Source: Haladaptatus salinisoli (lineage in GTDB: Archaea; Halobacteriota; Halobacteria; Halobacteriales; Haladaptataceae). Taken from it: 64,000 nt of DNA. Made by a program: the position numbers and the translations under genes. The notes beneath the pieces are model-generated. The model saw only the letters and a program-made list of their open reading frames with translations. It was not told the origin of the DNA and ran no database searches. Location: the NCBI RefSeq assembly GCF_020614375.1, contig NZ_CP085327.1, positions 2,802,552 through 2,866,551 of the forward strand. Reading direction: 5' to 3'. This document shows positions 1 through 7,803 of this stretch, piece after piece. How positions within the stretch are numbered: the stretch's first letter is position 1; each line of letters starts with the position of its first letter.

Positions 1-357
1 GACAACGAAGACCTCGCGCGTATCACGGGGATACCGACCGAGCGCGTCATCCGCTGGACGTGGATAATCGGCGGCGGGCTAACCGGCGTCGCGGGCTACC
101 TGATGGTGCTCTGGACGGGCACCATCGACTTCCAGTTCGGCTGGCTCCTCCTGCTTCCCATCTTCGCCGCGGTCATCCTCGGCGGCATCGGCTCGATATA
201 CGGCGCGATTCTCGGCGGTCTGGTCATCGGGCTGACGTGGGACCTCGCCATCATCTGGATTCCGGGCGAGTTCGGCAGGGCCGCCGCGTTCGCCATGATG
301 ATCCTCATCCTGCTGTTCAAACCGCAGGGGCTGTTCGCGGGGAGGACGACCGCATGA
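1..357 (+). CDS. livH: Branched-chain amino-acid ABC transporter permease LivH, C-terminal part
   Basis: The reading frame is open from the first base and ends at TGA 355-357, so only the last 118 codons are in the window. The product is hydrophobic, with a glycine-rich segment reading AAVILGGIGSIYGAILGG around residues 57-74; this pattern is typical of the C-terminal cytoplasmic loop and following helix of LivH-family permeases. It ends with KPQGLFAG, the usual family terminus. LivH pairs with LivM to form the membrane channel of the leucine/isoleucine/valine uptake system. The stop overlaps the livM start (ATGA), which indicates translational coupling. The promoter and N-terminus lie outside the window. 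Confidence 0.93.
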   Translation, partial: DNEDLARITGIPTERVIRWTWIIGGGLTGVAGYLMVLWTGTIDFQFGWLLLLPIFAAVILGGIGSIYGAILGGLVIGLTWDLAIIWIPGEFGRAAAFAMMILILLFKPQGLFAGRTTA

Positions 358-1661
358 GCGCGAAGATGCGCGACTTCGAGGTGAACGACACCGTGCTCAT
401 CCTCGCCGCGCTCGTCGGAATCTACGCGCTGTACCTCATCGCGGGGTCGGCGCTCGGCTACTCGTTCCGCGGCCAGTTGAACTCGCTCGCGCGCCTCACG
501 TTCCTCATCGGCGTCTACGGGATGTTGGCGCTCGCGCTGAACCTCCACTGGGGGTACACCGGGCTGTTCAACATCGGCATCGCGGGGTTCATGGCGGTCG
601 GCCTCTACACGATGGCCATCGTCTCGAAACCCGCCGCGAGCGCCTCCGCGGGAGCCGCGACCGTCTCCGGCCTCGGGCTTCCGCTCTGGGTCGGCGTCAT
701 CGCCGGGATGCTCGCGGCGGCGCTCCTCGGGTTGCTCGTGGCGCTTCCGGCGCTTCGGTTGCGGGCCGACTACCTCGCCATCGTGACCATCGCGATGTCC
801 GAAATCGTCCGGTTCACCGTGATGTCGAACAAGTTCCAGGAGGTCAACGTGTTCGGCAAGAACCTCGGCACCGGCGGCGGTCGGGGTCTGCTGTTGAACT
901 ACGAGGACCCACTCCAACCGGTGTTCGACAGCGCGCCGTACGGCGCGCTCGAAGACGCGCTGAACCCGCTCGTCGGGGGCTCCATCGGGCCGGTGCTCGA
1001 TTCGATCACCTACGCGGTCGTCCTGCTCGGTTTCGTGGCGGCGTTCTACTGGCTCCTGAAGCGAACCGGCGAGTCGCCCTTCGGTCGGGTGCTCAAAGCC
1101 ATCCGCGAGGACGAACAGATGGCGAACTCGCTCGGGAAGGACACCGACCGCTTCAAGATCAAATCGTTCATGCTCGGCTGCGCGCTGATGGGACTGGCCG
1201 GTATCCTCTGGCAACTCCGACAGGGCGCCATCACCCCGACGTCGTTCAGACCGCAGGTGACGTTCTTCGTGTGGCTGGCGCTCATCATCGGCGGCGCGGG
1301 CTCGAACACCGGGAGCGTCCTCGGCGCGGCGGTGTTCGCCGGCCTGCTGTTCCAGGGGCCGCTGTACCTGAAGAACATCATCAGGCAGGTGTACGACGTC
1401 TCCGGAGCGCCGAACACGTTCGCCGACGCGATCGGCCCGCTGTTCGCCGGCCAGATACAGCCGTTCGTCGCCTACGCAATAAACAACATCAATGCCTTGC
1501 AGTTGGTCACCATGGGCGTCGTGCTCATCTGGATAATGCAGCACAGGCCGGAGGGCGTGCTCGGCCACCGCAAGGAGGAGGCCGCGAGCATAGCGCTCTC
1601 GCGGCCGCGCGGCCGCGAGAGCGCGCCGCGAGCCGCGGCGGACGGAGGTGAGCGGGAATGA
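354..1661 (+). CDS. livM: Branched-chain amino-acid ABC transporter permease LivM
   Basis: This 435-residue protein is predicted to have about nine or ten membrane helices and is the second channel subunit of the LivHMGF transporter. The family signature NLHWGYTGLFNIGIAGFMA lies near residues 60-80, and the EAA-like coupling loop SPFGRVLKAIREDE lies near residues 240-255. I start at ATG 354, which overlaps the livH stop and is preceded by GGGGAGG; the frame is open further upstream, but that part overlaps livH. An insert at about residues 170-210 (the FGKNLGTGGGRG region) is longer than in bacterial LivM. The last 25 or so residues, after the family terminus RPEGVLGHRKEE, are an odd Ala/Arg-rich tail encoded by a perfect palindrome at 1593-1624. 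Confidence 0.95.
   Translation: MSAKMRDFEVNDTVLILAALVGIYALYLIAGSALGYSFRGQLNSLARLTFLIGVYGMLALALNLHWGYTGLFNIGIAGFMAVGLYTMAIVSKPAASASAGAATVSGLGLPLWVGVIAGMLAAALLGLLVALPALRLRADYLAIVTIAMSEIVRFTVMSNKFQEVNVFGKNLGTGGGRGLLLNYEDPLQPVFDSAPYGALEDALNPLVGGSIGPVLDSITYAVVLLGFVAAFYWLLKRTGESPFGRVLKAIREDEQMANSLGKDTDRFKIKSFMLGCALMGLAGILWQLRQGAITPTSFRPQVTFFVWLALIIGGAGSNTGSVLGAAVFAGLLFQGPLYLKNIIRQVYDVSGAPNTFADAIGPLFAGQIQPFVAYAINNINALQLVTMGVVLIWIMQHRPEGVLGHRKEEAASIALSRPRGRESAPRAAADGGERE
1593..1624. repeat. Perfect 32-bp palindrome inside the 3' end of livM
   Basis: Bases 1593-1608 (GCGCTCTCGCGGCCGC) are followed directly by their exact reverse complement at 1609-1624, with no spacer. The palindrome encodes part of the extra C-terminal tail of LivM and ends 33 bp before the livG start. 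It could form a cruciform or, in mRNA, a very stable hairpin between the livM and livG coding regions. Whether it affects mRNA processing, transcript stability or DNA exchange is unknown; it may also be a small inserted repeat. Confidence 0.9.
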
Positions 1662-2509
1662 CCGCCAGCGAGAGCGAGACGACCCGGACGGAGTCGATCG
1701 GCGTCGAAAGCGAGGGGACCGTCTCGGAGACCGACCCGAGCGACACTCCCCTTCGCGTCGATGACCTCCGGAAGACGTTCGGCGGAATCACCGCGGTGGA
1801 CGGGGCGACGTTCTCCGTGGAACAGGGGTCGCTCACGGGACTCATCGGTCCGAACGGGGCCGGCAAATCGACGACGTTCAACCTCATCACCGGCGTCCAC
1901 ACCCCCGACGGCGGTTCCGTGCGCTTCGACGGCGAAGATATCACGGGGCTGCGTCCCTATCAGATCGCCAACCGCGGGCTGGTTCGAACGTTCCAGATCG
2001 CCCGCGAACTGTCGGAGATGACGGTGTTGGAGAACATGATGCTCGCGCCGGCCGGCCAGAGCGGCGAGAAACTCTGGCGGTCGGTGACCCCCGGCTTCCG
2101 GGGCGACGTGCGGCGGGAGGAGGAGGCCGTCCTCGAACGCGCGTGGGAGATGCTGGAGTTCTTCGAGATCGACCACCTCGCCGAAGAGTACTCGGGCAAC
2201 CTCTCCGGCGGCCAGCGAAAACTGCTGGAGATGGCGCGGGCGCTCATGACCGACCCGAAGATGGTGTTGCTGGACGAACCGCTGGCGGGCGTCAACCCGT
2301 CGCTGGAGAAGAAGCTCCTCGCGCACGTCCACGAACTCCGCGAGAACGGCTACACGTTCCTGCTCGTGGAACACGACATGGACGTGATAATGAACAACTG
2401 CGAGCGCGTCATCGTCATGCACCAGGGCAAAGTGCTCGCGGAGGGACGACCCGAGGCGATTCGCGCGAACGACCGGGTCATCGACGCCTACCTGGGGGAG
2501 GAGATTTAA
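1658..2509 (+). CDS. livG: Branched-chain amino-acid ABC transporter ATP-binding protein LivG
   Basis: This 283-residue ATPase belongs to the ABC superfamily, LivG type. After a 25-30 residue acidic, Ser/Thr/Glu-rich extension comes the nucleotide-binding domain: Walker A GPNGAGKST near residues 66-74, ABC signature LSGGQ near 182, Walker B MVLLDEP near 203, and switch His in VEHDMD near 236. The long gap between Walker A and the signature and the terminal motif VIDAYLGEE are typical of LivG. ATG 1658 overlaps the livM stop (ATGA) and follows a strong ribosome-binding sequence, GGAGGTGA, at about 1645. It energises import together with LivF. Confidence 0.96.
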   Translation: MTASESETTRTESIGVESEGTVSETDPSDTPLRVDDLRKTFGGITAVDGATFSVEQGSLTGLIGPNGAGKSTTFNLITGVHTPDGGSVRFDGEDITGLRPYQIANRGLVRTFQIARELSEMTVLENMMLAPAGQSGEKLWRSVTPGFRGDVRREEEAVLERAWEMLEFFEIDHLAEEYSGNLSGGQRKLLEMARALMTDPKMVLLDEPLAGVNPSLEKKLLAHVHELRENGYTFLLVEHDMDVIMNNCERVIVMHQGKVLAEGRPEAIRANDRVIDAYLGEEI

Positions 2510-3216
2510 TGGCGCTCCTCGAAATCGACTCCCTCGACGCGGGCTACGGCGACGACCTCCAGATTCTCGACGACGTGGACATGAACGTCGAAGAAGGGGA
2601 GTACGTCACCATCGTCGGCCCGAACGGGGCGGGGAAATCGACCGTGATGAAATCCGTCTTCGGGCTGACGACCTACATGGGCGGGACGGTCACCTACGAC
2701 GGGGCGGAGATACACGGGAAGAAGCCGGAGGACATCATCCACCTCGGCCTCGGTTACGTCCCGCAGAACGACAACGTGTTCGGGATGCTCTCCGTCGAGG
2801 AGAACCTGGAGATGGGCGCGTACATCCTCGACGAAGTGCCGGCGGACGCGCTCGCGGAGGTGTACGAACGCTTCCCGATTCTGGACGAGCGCAGGGACCA
2901 GAAGGCGGAGACGATGTCCGGCGGGCAACGGCAGATGCTCGCCATGGGCCGGGCGCTCATGTTGGACCCCGACCTGCTGATGTTGGACGAACCCAGCGCG
3001 GGCCTCGCGCCCGACCTCGTGGACGAGATGTTCGACAAGGTGGACGAGATAAACGACAGCGGGACGGCCATCCTGATGGTCGAACAGAACGCGAAGGAGG
3101 CGCTGCGGCGCTGCGACCGCGGCTACGTCCTCGTGCAGGGGCAGAACCGGTTCGTGGACTCCGGCGACGCGCTGCTGGCCGACGAGGAGGTCAGACAGGA
3201 GTTCCTCGGCGGATAG
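2509..3216 (+). CDS. livF: Branched-chain amino-acid ABC transporter ATP-binding protein LivF
   Basis: This 235-residue ABC ATPase has Walker A GPNGAGKST near residue 38, signature MSGGQRQ near 134, Walker B LLMLDEPSAGLAP near 155, and the His-loop position occupied by Gln in MVEQNA, as is usual for LivF. The start ATG shares its first base with the livG stop (TAATG) and is preceded by GGAGGAG, so it is translated from the same mRNA. It is the last gene of the transporter operon. The frame is open well upstream, but that region is livG. No substrate-binding protein follows on this strand; two unusual ones lie about 0.9 kb downstream on the other strand. Confidence 0.96.
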   Translation: MALLEIDSLDAGYGDDLQILDDVDMNVEEGEYVTIVGPNGAGKSTVMKSVFGLTTYMGGTVTYDGAEIHGKKPEDIIHLGLGYVPQNDNVFGMLSVEENLEMGAYILDEVPADALAEVYERFPILDERRDQKAETMSGGQRQMLAMGRALMLDPDLLMLDEPSAGLAPDLVDEMFDKVDEINDSGTAILMVEQNAKEALRRCDRGYVLVQGQNRFVDSGDALLADEEVRQEFLGG

Positions 3217-3267
3217 CCCCCTCCTTTCGGCAGTAATCCACAAGCGATTGGCGACCGTGGCTCGTCC

Positions 3268-4155
3268 ATGGCGCTCGCTCGCTGGGCCGCGGTCGTTCTC
3301 GCGGTCGCTGTCGTCTGTTCGGCCACTTCCGCGGTCGACGGCGGGAAACCGCTCGCCACCGACGCCGCGGAACCGCCATCGTCCCTCGCCGAACCGATCC
3401 GTCTCGACTCCTGCACGACCATCTCCGAACCGGGGCGGTACGTTCTCGCGAGCGATATCGAATCCCGCGCGGAAACCTGCATCCGAATCGCGGCGGACGA
3501 CGCGATTCTCGACGGCGCCGGTCGAGCCGTCGACGGCGGTACGGTGCGGGAGAACGCGACCGGTGTTGCGGTGACGGGCGCGAACGTCACGGTGCGGAAC
3601 CTCTCGCTCTCCCGGTGGACGTTCGGCATTCGGTACGAGAACGCGCCGGACGGCGTCGTCCGGAACGTGACCGTGCGGCGAACCGTCGACGGCGTGACCC
3701 TCGCGTCGTCGCCCCGTTCGAGGGTAGATGGAGCGACCGTGACGAGCGGTTTCACGGGCGTTTCGGTCGTCGAGTCGGACGCGAGCGCCGTGACGGACAG
3801 CGTGACGAGTCGTTTGCTCTCCTCCGGCGTCCTGGTCGCCGACTCCCGGCGCGTCGTCGCGTCGAACGTCACGGTCGTCCGGAGCGAGACGGGTATCGCG
3901 CTCCTCGGCAGTCGTCGGGGGCGGGTGGAGGACGCGGTCGTCCGTTCGACCCGAACGGCCCTCCTGCTCGTCGACTCGCGCGCCAACTCGGTCGCGAACG
4001 TCTCGCTCTCGAATCCGGGCGGGACGGCGACGGTAGCGCTCTCGAACGCCACCGAGAATCGAATCGTCGCTACGAACGGTGACTGGACTCTGCTCCGCGA
4101 AAGATCGCGCGAAAATCGGGTGACGAACGCGACTACCCGAGCGCCCGGTCGATGA
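3268..4155 (+). CDS. Secreted right-handed beta-helix (NosD/PbH1-type) protein
   Basis: This 295-residue protein opens with a short hydrophobic segment (ALARWAAVVLAVAVVCSATS) that looks like a Sec signal peptide. The next 45 residues lead to the NosD-like entry motif DSCTTISEPGRYVLASDI. Residues 75-280 consist of short imperfect repeats rich in Val, Asn, Ser and Thr (NVTVRNLSLS, GVTLASSPRS, GIALLGSRRG), typical of PbH1 parallel beta-helix coils. Such proteins are usually extracellular carbohydrate-binding or structural proteins; the specific role here is unknown. It sits 51 bp after livF but may not belong to that operon. Its last 23 bp overlap the end of the convergent binding-protein gene. 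Confidence 0.75.
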   Translation: MALARWAAVVLAVAVVCSATSAVDGGKPLATDAAEPPSSLAEPIRLDSCTTISEPGRYVLASDIESRAETCIRIAADDAILDGAGRAVDGGTVRENATGVAVTGANVTVRNLSLSRWTFGIRYENAPDGVVRNVTVRRTVDGVTLASSPRSRVDGATVTSGFTGVSVVESDASAVTDSVTSRLLSSGVLVADSRRVVASNVTVVRSETGIALLGSRRGRVEDAVVRSTRTALLLVDSRANSVANVSLSNPGGTATVALSNATENRIVATNGDWTLLRERSRENRVTNATTRAPGR

Positions 4156-5404
4156 CCGACGTGTACGACGATTCGCCGTTGTTGAACGCGATTTGGTTAA
4201 TGACCCGCCGGTCGTGGTCCTGCCGGAACGCCTGCGAGAACTGATTCGACAGCTGTTGCCCGTAGTCGTTGTTCACGAACAGCGTCGAGGCGGACCGCGC
4301 GCCGATTCGCTCGGCGGCGACCTGCGCCATCACCTCGCCTTGCAGGAGGTCGCTCGGGGCCGTCCGGAAGACGTAGTCGTCGTCCTGTAGGCGCGAGACG
4401 GTGATCGCGGTGCTCGACGGCGAACAGCCGACGACTTCGTTCGGGATGAACACCTCGGTGCAGACCGGAATGTTGTTCCCCGAGGACGCGGGGCCGGAGA
4501 CGGCGGGGTATCCCGCGTTGACGAGCGCGTTCGCCCCGCTAATCGCCGCTTGTCGAGCGGTTCGAGTGTCTTCGACCTGCGTTGCGACGGTCAGGTTCAG
4601 ATCGCTCTCGTTCACCTGCTGAATCGGGATTCTGGAGGCCTGAACCATCGGGCCGCCGACCGACCCGAGATCGCCGGTCTGCGGAAGCAGGATGCCGACC
4701 CTGACGGTTCGTTCCGTTCCGCCGGGAGCGTCGTTCGCGCTCGGACCACCCGCGTCGCCGGTGAACCGCCGGGTGTTGACGGTTTCGATTCCGTCCCGCG
4801 TCTGCGGCGCGAACTTCCACACGTCGTAGGCCGCGGACGCGGGGCCTCCCCGTCGGTCGAAGTTGGTCGCGCTGGACGCACCCTGATAGTTGACGTCTCC
4901 GCCGTTCGCGGCGGCTTTGACCGCCTCGACGAAGTTCTCCGGTCCGTACTCCCGCCCCGGCGGATTGGCGACTCGGCGCATCTGCCGCCGGATGGCCGAA
5001 CCGGTGTTCTCGCCGGCGGCGGCGTTCGCCAGGACGAGGATGGCGACCGAGTCGTAGGAGTGCGACGTGAACACGCCCGGCGATTGGTTGTAGCGGTTTC
5101 GGAACAGTCGAACGAACGCCCGTCGGTTCGGACCGGCGGCGGCCGGCGCCGTCCCGGTGACGTTCTGCATGTCGTTGCCGACCTGCCGTGGCAGGGAGGA
5201 GTCCTGTAAGCCGTCCGGCACGAGCACGTCGATGTTTCGGCCGGTCGCGTAGAGGTCGCGGAACAACTGAATACCGCTCTGCGGATATCCGATGACGGTG
5301 AGCATATCCGGCCCGCCGTCCTGTCGGAGGGTTCCCATCAGCCCCACGGTCGTCGCTCCCCCCACTCCCCGAAGGTAGTCGCGACGGTCGATTTTTGAAC
5401 TCAT
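4133..5404 (-). CDS. Circularly permuted LivJ/LivK-type substrate-binding protein, copy 1
   Basis: This is a 423-residue type-I periplasmic-binding-fold protein. A twin-arginine start (IDRRDYLRGVGG) is present, but the usual lipobox Cys is missing: the segment reads GLMGTLRQDGG. The halves are in reversed order. Residues about 34-210 match the C-terminal half of LivJ-type proteins (VIGYPQSGIQLFRD, VTGTAPAAAGP, SHSYDSVAILVLANAAA, YDVWKF). Residues about 240-423 match the N-terminal half (VGILLPQTGDLGS, GPASSGNN, FRTAPSDLLQG, VNNDYGQQLS, SSYTSVI). The two are joined by a Gly/Pro/Asn-rich linker. It presumably presents a branched-chain amino acid or related ligand to the LivHMGF transporter. It is closely similar to the copy at 5722-7056. 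Its own TATA-like box lies near 5457. Confidence 0.88.
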   Translation of the reverse strand: MSSKIDRRDYLRGVGGATTVGLMGTLRQDGGPDMLTVIGYPQSGIQLFRDLYATGRNIDVLVPDGLQDSSLPRQVGNDMQNVTGTAPAAAGPNRRAFVRLFRNRYNQSPGVFTSHSYDSVAILVLANAAAGENTGSAIRRQMRRVANPPGREYGPENFVEAVKAAANGGDVNYQGASSATNFDRRGGPASAAYDVWKFAPQTRDGIETVNTRRFTGDAGGPSANDAPGGTERTVRVGILLPQTGDLGSVGGPMVQASRIPIQQVNESDLNLTVATQVEDTRTARQAAISGANALVNAGYPAVSGPASSGNNIPVCTEVFIPNEVVGCSPSSTAITVSRLQDDDYVFRTAPSDLLQGEVMAQVAAERIGARSASTLFVNNDYGQQLSNQFSQAFRQDHDRRVINQIAFNNGESSYTSVIDRALG

Positions 5405-5721
5405 ACCCGGGGAAATCGTCGCCGTTCTGTAAGAAAAGTCTATTCCAAACTATAGTTATATATTCGAATCGGTTAATCGCGTCGGCGTCGATACACCAGT
5501 CGCCGAAACTGTTGATGTATCCGAAGCATCACGTCGCACGGCGTTACGGCGCGGGCCGCGCGGTGGACGGCCGGACGCGGCGCGCGACGCGAACCTCTCG
5601 TCGTCGGTATCCCTTCAATCGCCAGTATCGTCGCCGGTGGCGCACCCGGCGCGTCGCCGATGGAAACCTCCCTCGTTTTCGTCCCTTCGCGGAGAAAAAC
5701 GCGTTCGAACGGCGCTCCGCC
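5405..5721. other. Intergenic region between the two permuted binding-protein genes
   Basis: About 317 bp with no convincing gene. The part next to 5404 carries the promoter of the downstream copy (AT-rich, 5440-5480). The rest, 5520-5700, is GC-rich, and I see no repeat or RNA structure I can support. It is long enough that the two copies are probably transcribed separately. Confidence 0.6.
5455..5466 (-). promoter_or_regulatory. TATA-like promoter box of binding-protein copy 1
   Basis: On the minus strand the sequence AATATATAACTATAG lies about 55 nt before the ATG at 5404. It is the only strongly AT-rich patch in the intergenic region. With the usual archaeal spacing of 25-27 nt, transcription would start near 5430 and leave a leader of roughly 25 nt. 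Confidence 0.5.
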
Positions 5722-7056
5722 CTACTTCGAACTCGTCGCTTTGCCGATGACGGACGTGTACGACGATTCGCCCTTGTTGAACGAGACCGTCTGTAGGACC
5801 TCGCCGCCGTGCGAATCCGTGAAGGCGCTCGCGAACTTGTCCGATAGCTGTTGCCCGTAGCTGTTGTTCACGTAGAGCGTGGATGCCGTCTTGCCGCCGA
5901 GTCGTTTGGCGGCGACCTGCGCCATCACCTTGCCTTGCAGGAGGTCGCTCGGGGCCGTCCGGAAGACGTAGTCGTCGTCCTGCAGCTGCGTGACCGTGAG
6001 CGCCGTGCTCGACGGCGAACAGCCGACGATGCCCTGTTTCATGTACACCTGCTTGCTCACGGGCAGATTGTTACCGGACGAAGCCGGTCCGCAGATGGCC
6101 GGGTAACCGGCGTTGACGAGCGCGTTCGCACCGGAGAGCGACGCCTGCTTCGCGGTCTGGGTGTCCTCCACTTGGGAGTCCACCGTCACGTTGATTCCCG
6201 CGTCGTTCACCTGTTTGATGGGGAGTTTCCCCGCCTGAATCATCGCGCTTCCGGTGGAGCCGAGGTCGCCGGTCTGCGGAAGCAGGATGCCGACCTTGAT
6301 GGTTCGTCCCGTCCCGCCGGGCGAACTATCGGCCATGCTCCCGCCGGAACTGCCCTCGAAGTTGATCGTATCGACGGTCTTTATCCCGCCGTCCGCGCTC
6401 TTGTCGAACTTCCACACGTCGTAAGCCGCGGACGCCGGGTCGCCCTTCTTGTCGAAGTCGACGACGCTCGACGCGCCCTGATAGTTGACGTCTTCGCCGC
6501 GCGCGGCGGCTTTGACCGCCTCGACGAAGTTCTCCGGTCCGTACTTCTGCCCGCCGGGGTTGGCGACCCGGCGCATCTGGTCGCGAATCTTCGTCCCGTC
6601 GTTCGCACCGGCCGCCGCGTTGGCGAGGATGAGGATGGCCACCGCGTCGTAGGTGTGTGAGGTGAACACGCCGGGTTCCTCGCCGTACTCGTCTTTGAAC
6701 ATCTGCGTGAACGCCTCCTGGTTCGGGCCGGACGCCGCCGGGGCCGTCCCGGTGACGTTCTTCATATCGTTTCCGACGTCCTTCGGCAGATTCGCGTCGC
6801 GCAACCCGTCGGGAACGATAATCTCGTGGTTCCCGTCGGTGCTCCCGTAGTAGTCCCGAAAGAGCTGCGTACCGGTCTGCGGGTAGCCGATGACGTTGAT
6901 AACGTCCGGTCCGCCGCTCCCGCCCTTGTCGCCGTTACCGTCGCCGTTGCCGTTACCGTTTCCGGCGCCGCCACCGCCGATACAGCCGGCGAGACCTGCG
7001 ATTCCGGTCGCTCCGAGTCCCTTCAGTACGTCACGTCGGTCGATATCATATCCCAT
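5722..7056 (-). CDS. Circularly permuted LivJ/LivK-type lipoprotein, copy 2
   Basis: About 444 residues. It has a Tat signal (IDRRDVLKGLG) and a true lipobox (GLAGC), so the mature protein should be lipid-anchored outside the cell, followed by a Gly/Asn-rich tether (residues about 27-45). As in copy 1, the C-terminal LivJ half comes first (VIGYPQTGTQLFRDYY, VTGTAPAASGP, TYDAVAILILANAAAG, YDVWKF). A linker of about 35 residues containing SSGGSMADSSPGGTG follows, then the N-terminal half (VGILLPQTGDLGS, GPASSGNN, FRTAPSDLLQG, YVNNSYGQQLS, SSYTSVI). I use ATG 7056; a GTG at 7062 is also possible. The nearby TATA box implies a leaderless mRNA. It is probably the main binding protein for the nearby transporter. 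Confidence 0.9.
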   Translation of the reverse strand: MGYDIDRRDVLKGLGATGIAGLAGCIGGGGAGNGNGNGDGNGDKGGSGGPDVINVIGYPQTGTQLFRDYYGSTDGNHEIIVPDGLRDANLPKDVGNDMKNVTGTAPAASGPNQEAFTQMFKDEYGEEPGVFTSHTYDAVAILILANAAAGANDGTKIRDQMRRVANPGGQKYGPENFVEAVKAAARGEDVNYQGASSVVDFDKKGDPASAAYDVWKFDKSADGGIKTVDTINFEGSSGGSMADSSPGGTGRTIKVGILLPQTGDLGSTGSAMIQAGKLPIKQVNDAGINVTVDSQVEDTQTAKQASLSGANALVNAGYPAICGPASSGNNLPVSKQVYMKQGIVGCSPSSTALTVTQLQDDDYVFRTAPSDLLQGKVMAQVAAKRLGGKTASTLYVNNSYGQQLSDKFASAFTDSHGGEVLQTVSFNKGESSYTSVIGKATSSK

Positions 7057-7083
7057 GGACACGGATGGGTATCGACCGAGTGA

Positions 7084-7092
7084 CTATAAATC
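7084..7092 (-). promoter_or_regulatory. TATA-like promoter box of binding-protein copy 2
   Basis: The minus-strand sequence GATTTATAG is centred about 27 nt before the GTG/ATG start pair at 7062/7056. That spacing predicts a transcript beginning at or within a few bases of the start codon, a leaderless mRNA as is common in haloarchaea. Confidence 0.6.
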
Positions 7093-7157
7093 TACCTTTC
7101 GGGTGGCTTAGAATTCGGGCGCTACGCGCCAATTTCCGAATCGCGTACCGATTCTAT

Positions 7158-7724
7158 CTAAAAGTCCCGACAGTCGGCACAAACGAGCTGACCGTTGACG
7201 TTCGTGAGGTCGCGGGTGAGGGTACCACAGACTTCGCAGATGCTCTGCCCCGCGTACTCGGCGTCGCCGCTGCCGTTCGCCTCGACCGTCCCGCTCAGTT
7301 CGGTCTCGTCGGGTTCCCGTTCGCGCCCGCGGACGATGCTCGACGGCGACGCGGAGGCCGAGATGACGTCGCGTTCGGTGAGGATTCCGGCCAGTTCGCC
7401 GCCGCGGGTGACGACGATTCGGCGGATGTCTTGCCGGGCCATCGTCCCCGCCGCGTCCGCGAGACTGCGGTCGGCGTTCATCGAGACGACGGGACTCGTC
7501 ATCACCTCCGAGACGGCCGTGTCTGCGGGGTCGCCCTCCTCCGCGACGAGGTTGAGAACGTCGGACTCGGTCATGATTCCGACGGGGTCGCTCCCCCGGA
7601 GGACGACCACGCTTCCCACCCCTTCGGAGCGCATGAGTTGTACCGCACCCAGCACCGAATCGGACTCGCTAACCCCCACGTATTCCCGGGTCATCACATC
7701 CCGGATAGTGACTTCGGCTTCCAT
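7158..7724 (-). CDS. CBS-domain pair with C-terminal zinc ribbon
   Basis: The product has 188 residues. Two CBS domains fill residues 5-60 and 68-125 (IRDVMTREYVGVSE, GIMTESDVLNLV, VSEVMTSPVVSMNAD, GILTERDVIS); in other proteins such pairs bind adenine nucleotides. A Gly/Ser/Glu-rich linker leads to a small zinc-binding module with two CxxC pairs, CEVCG and CADC, near the C-terminus. With no catalytic domain, it is likely a soluble energy or nucleotide sensor acting on an unknown partner. A TATA-like AGCTTTTAGG about 28 nt upstream suggests a leaderless transcript. Confidence 0.85.
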   Translation of the reverse strand: MEAEVTIRDVMTREYVGVSESDSVLGAVQLMRSEGVGSVVVLRGSDPVGIMTESDVLNLVAEEGDPADTAVSEVMTSPVVSMNADRSLADAAGTMARQDIRRIVVTRGGELAGILTERDVISASASPSSIVRGREREPDETELSGTVEANGSGDAEYAGQSICEVCGTLTRDLTNVNGQLVCADCRDF

Positions 7725-7803
7725 GTGTCATGGTTTGGCACAGCTGTCCTAAAAGCTATCCCCGGCACCTTTATTCCCGCTTCCCTCCAACGTAGCTAGT
7801 CGG

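Noticed and set aside
96..1568. Long open frame (490 codons) on the minus strand opposite livM
   Set aside because: It is a mirror of a GC-rich coding gene; composition is Arg/Glu/His-rich without any domain, and the plus-strand frame is a clear permease.
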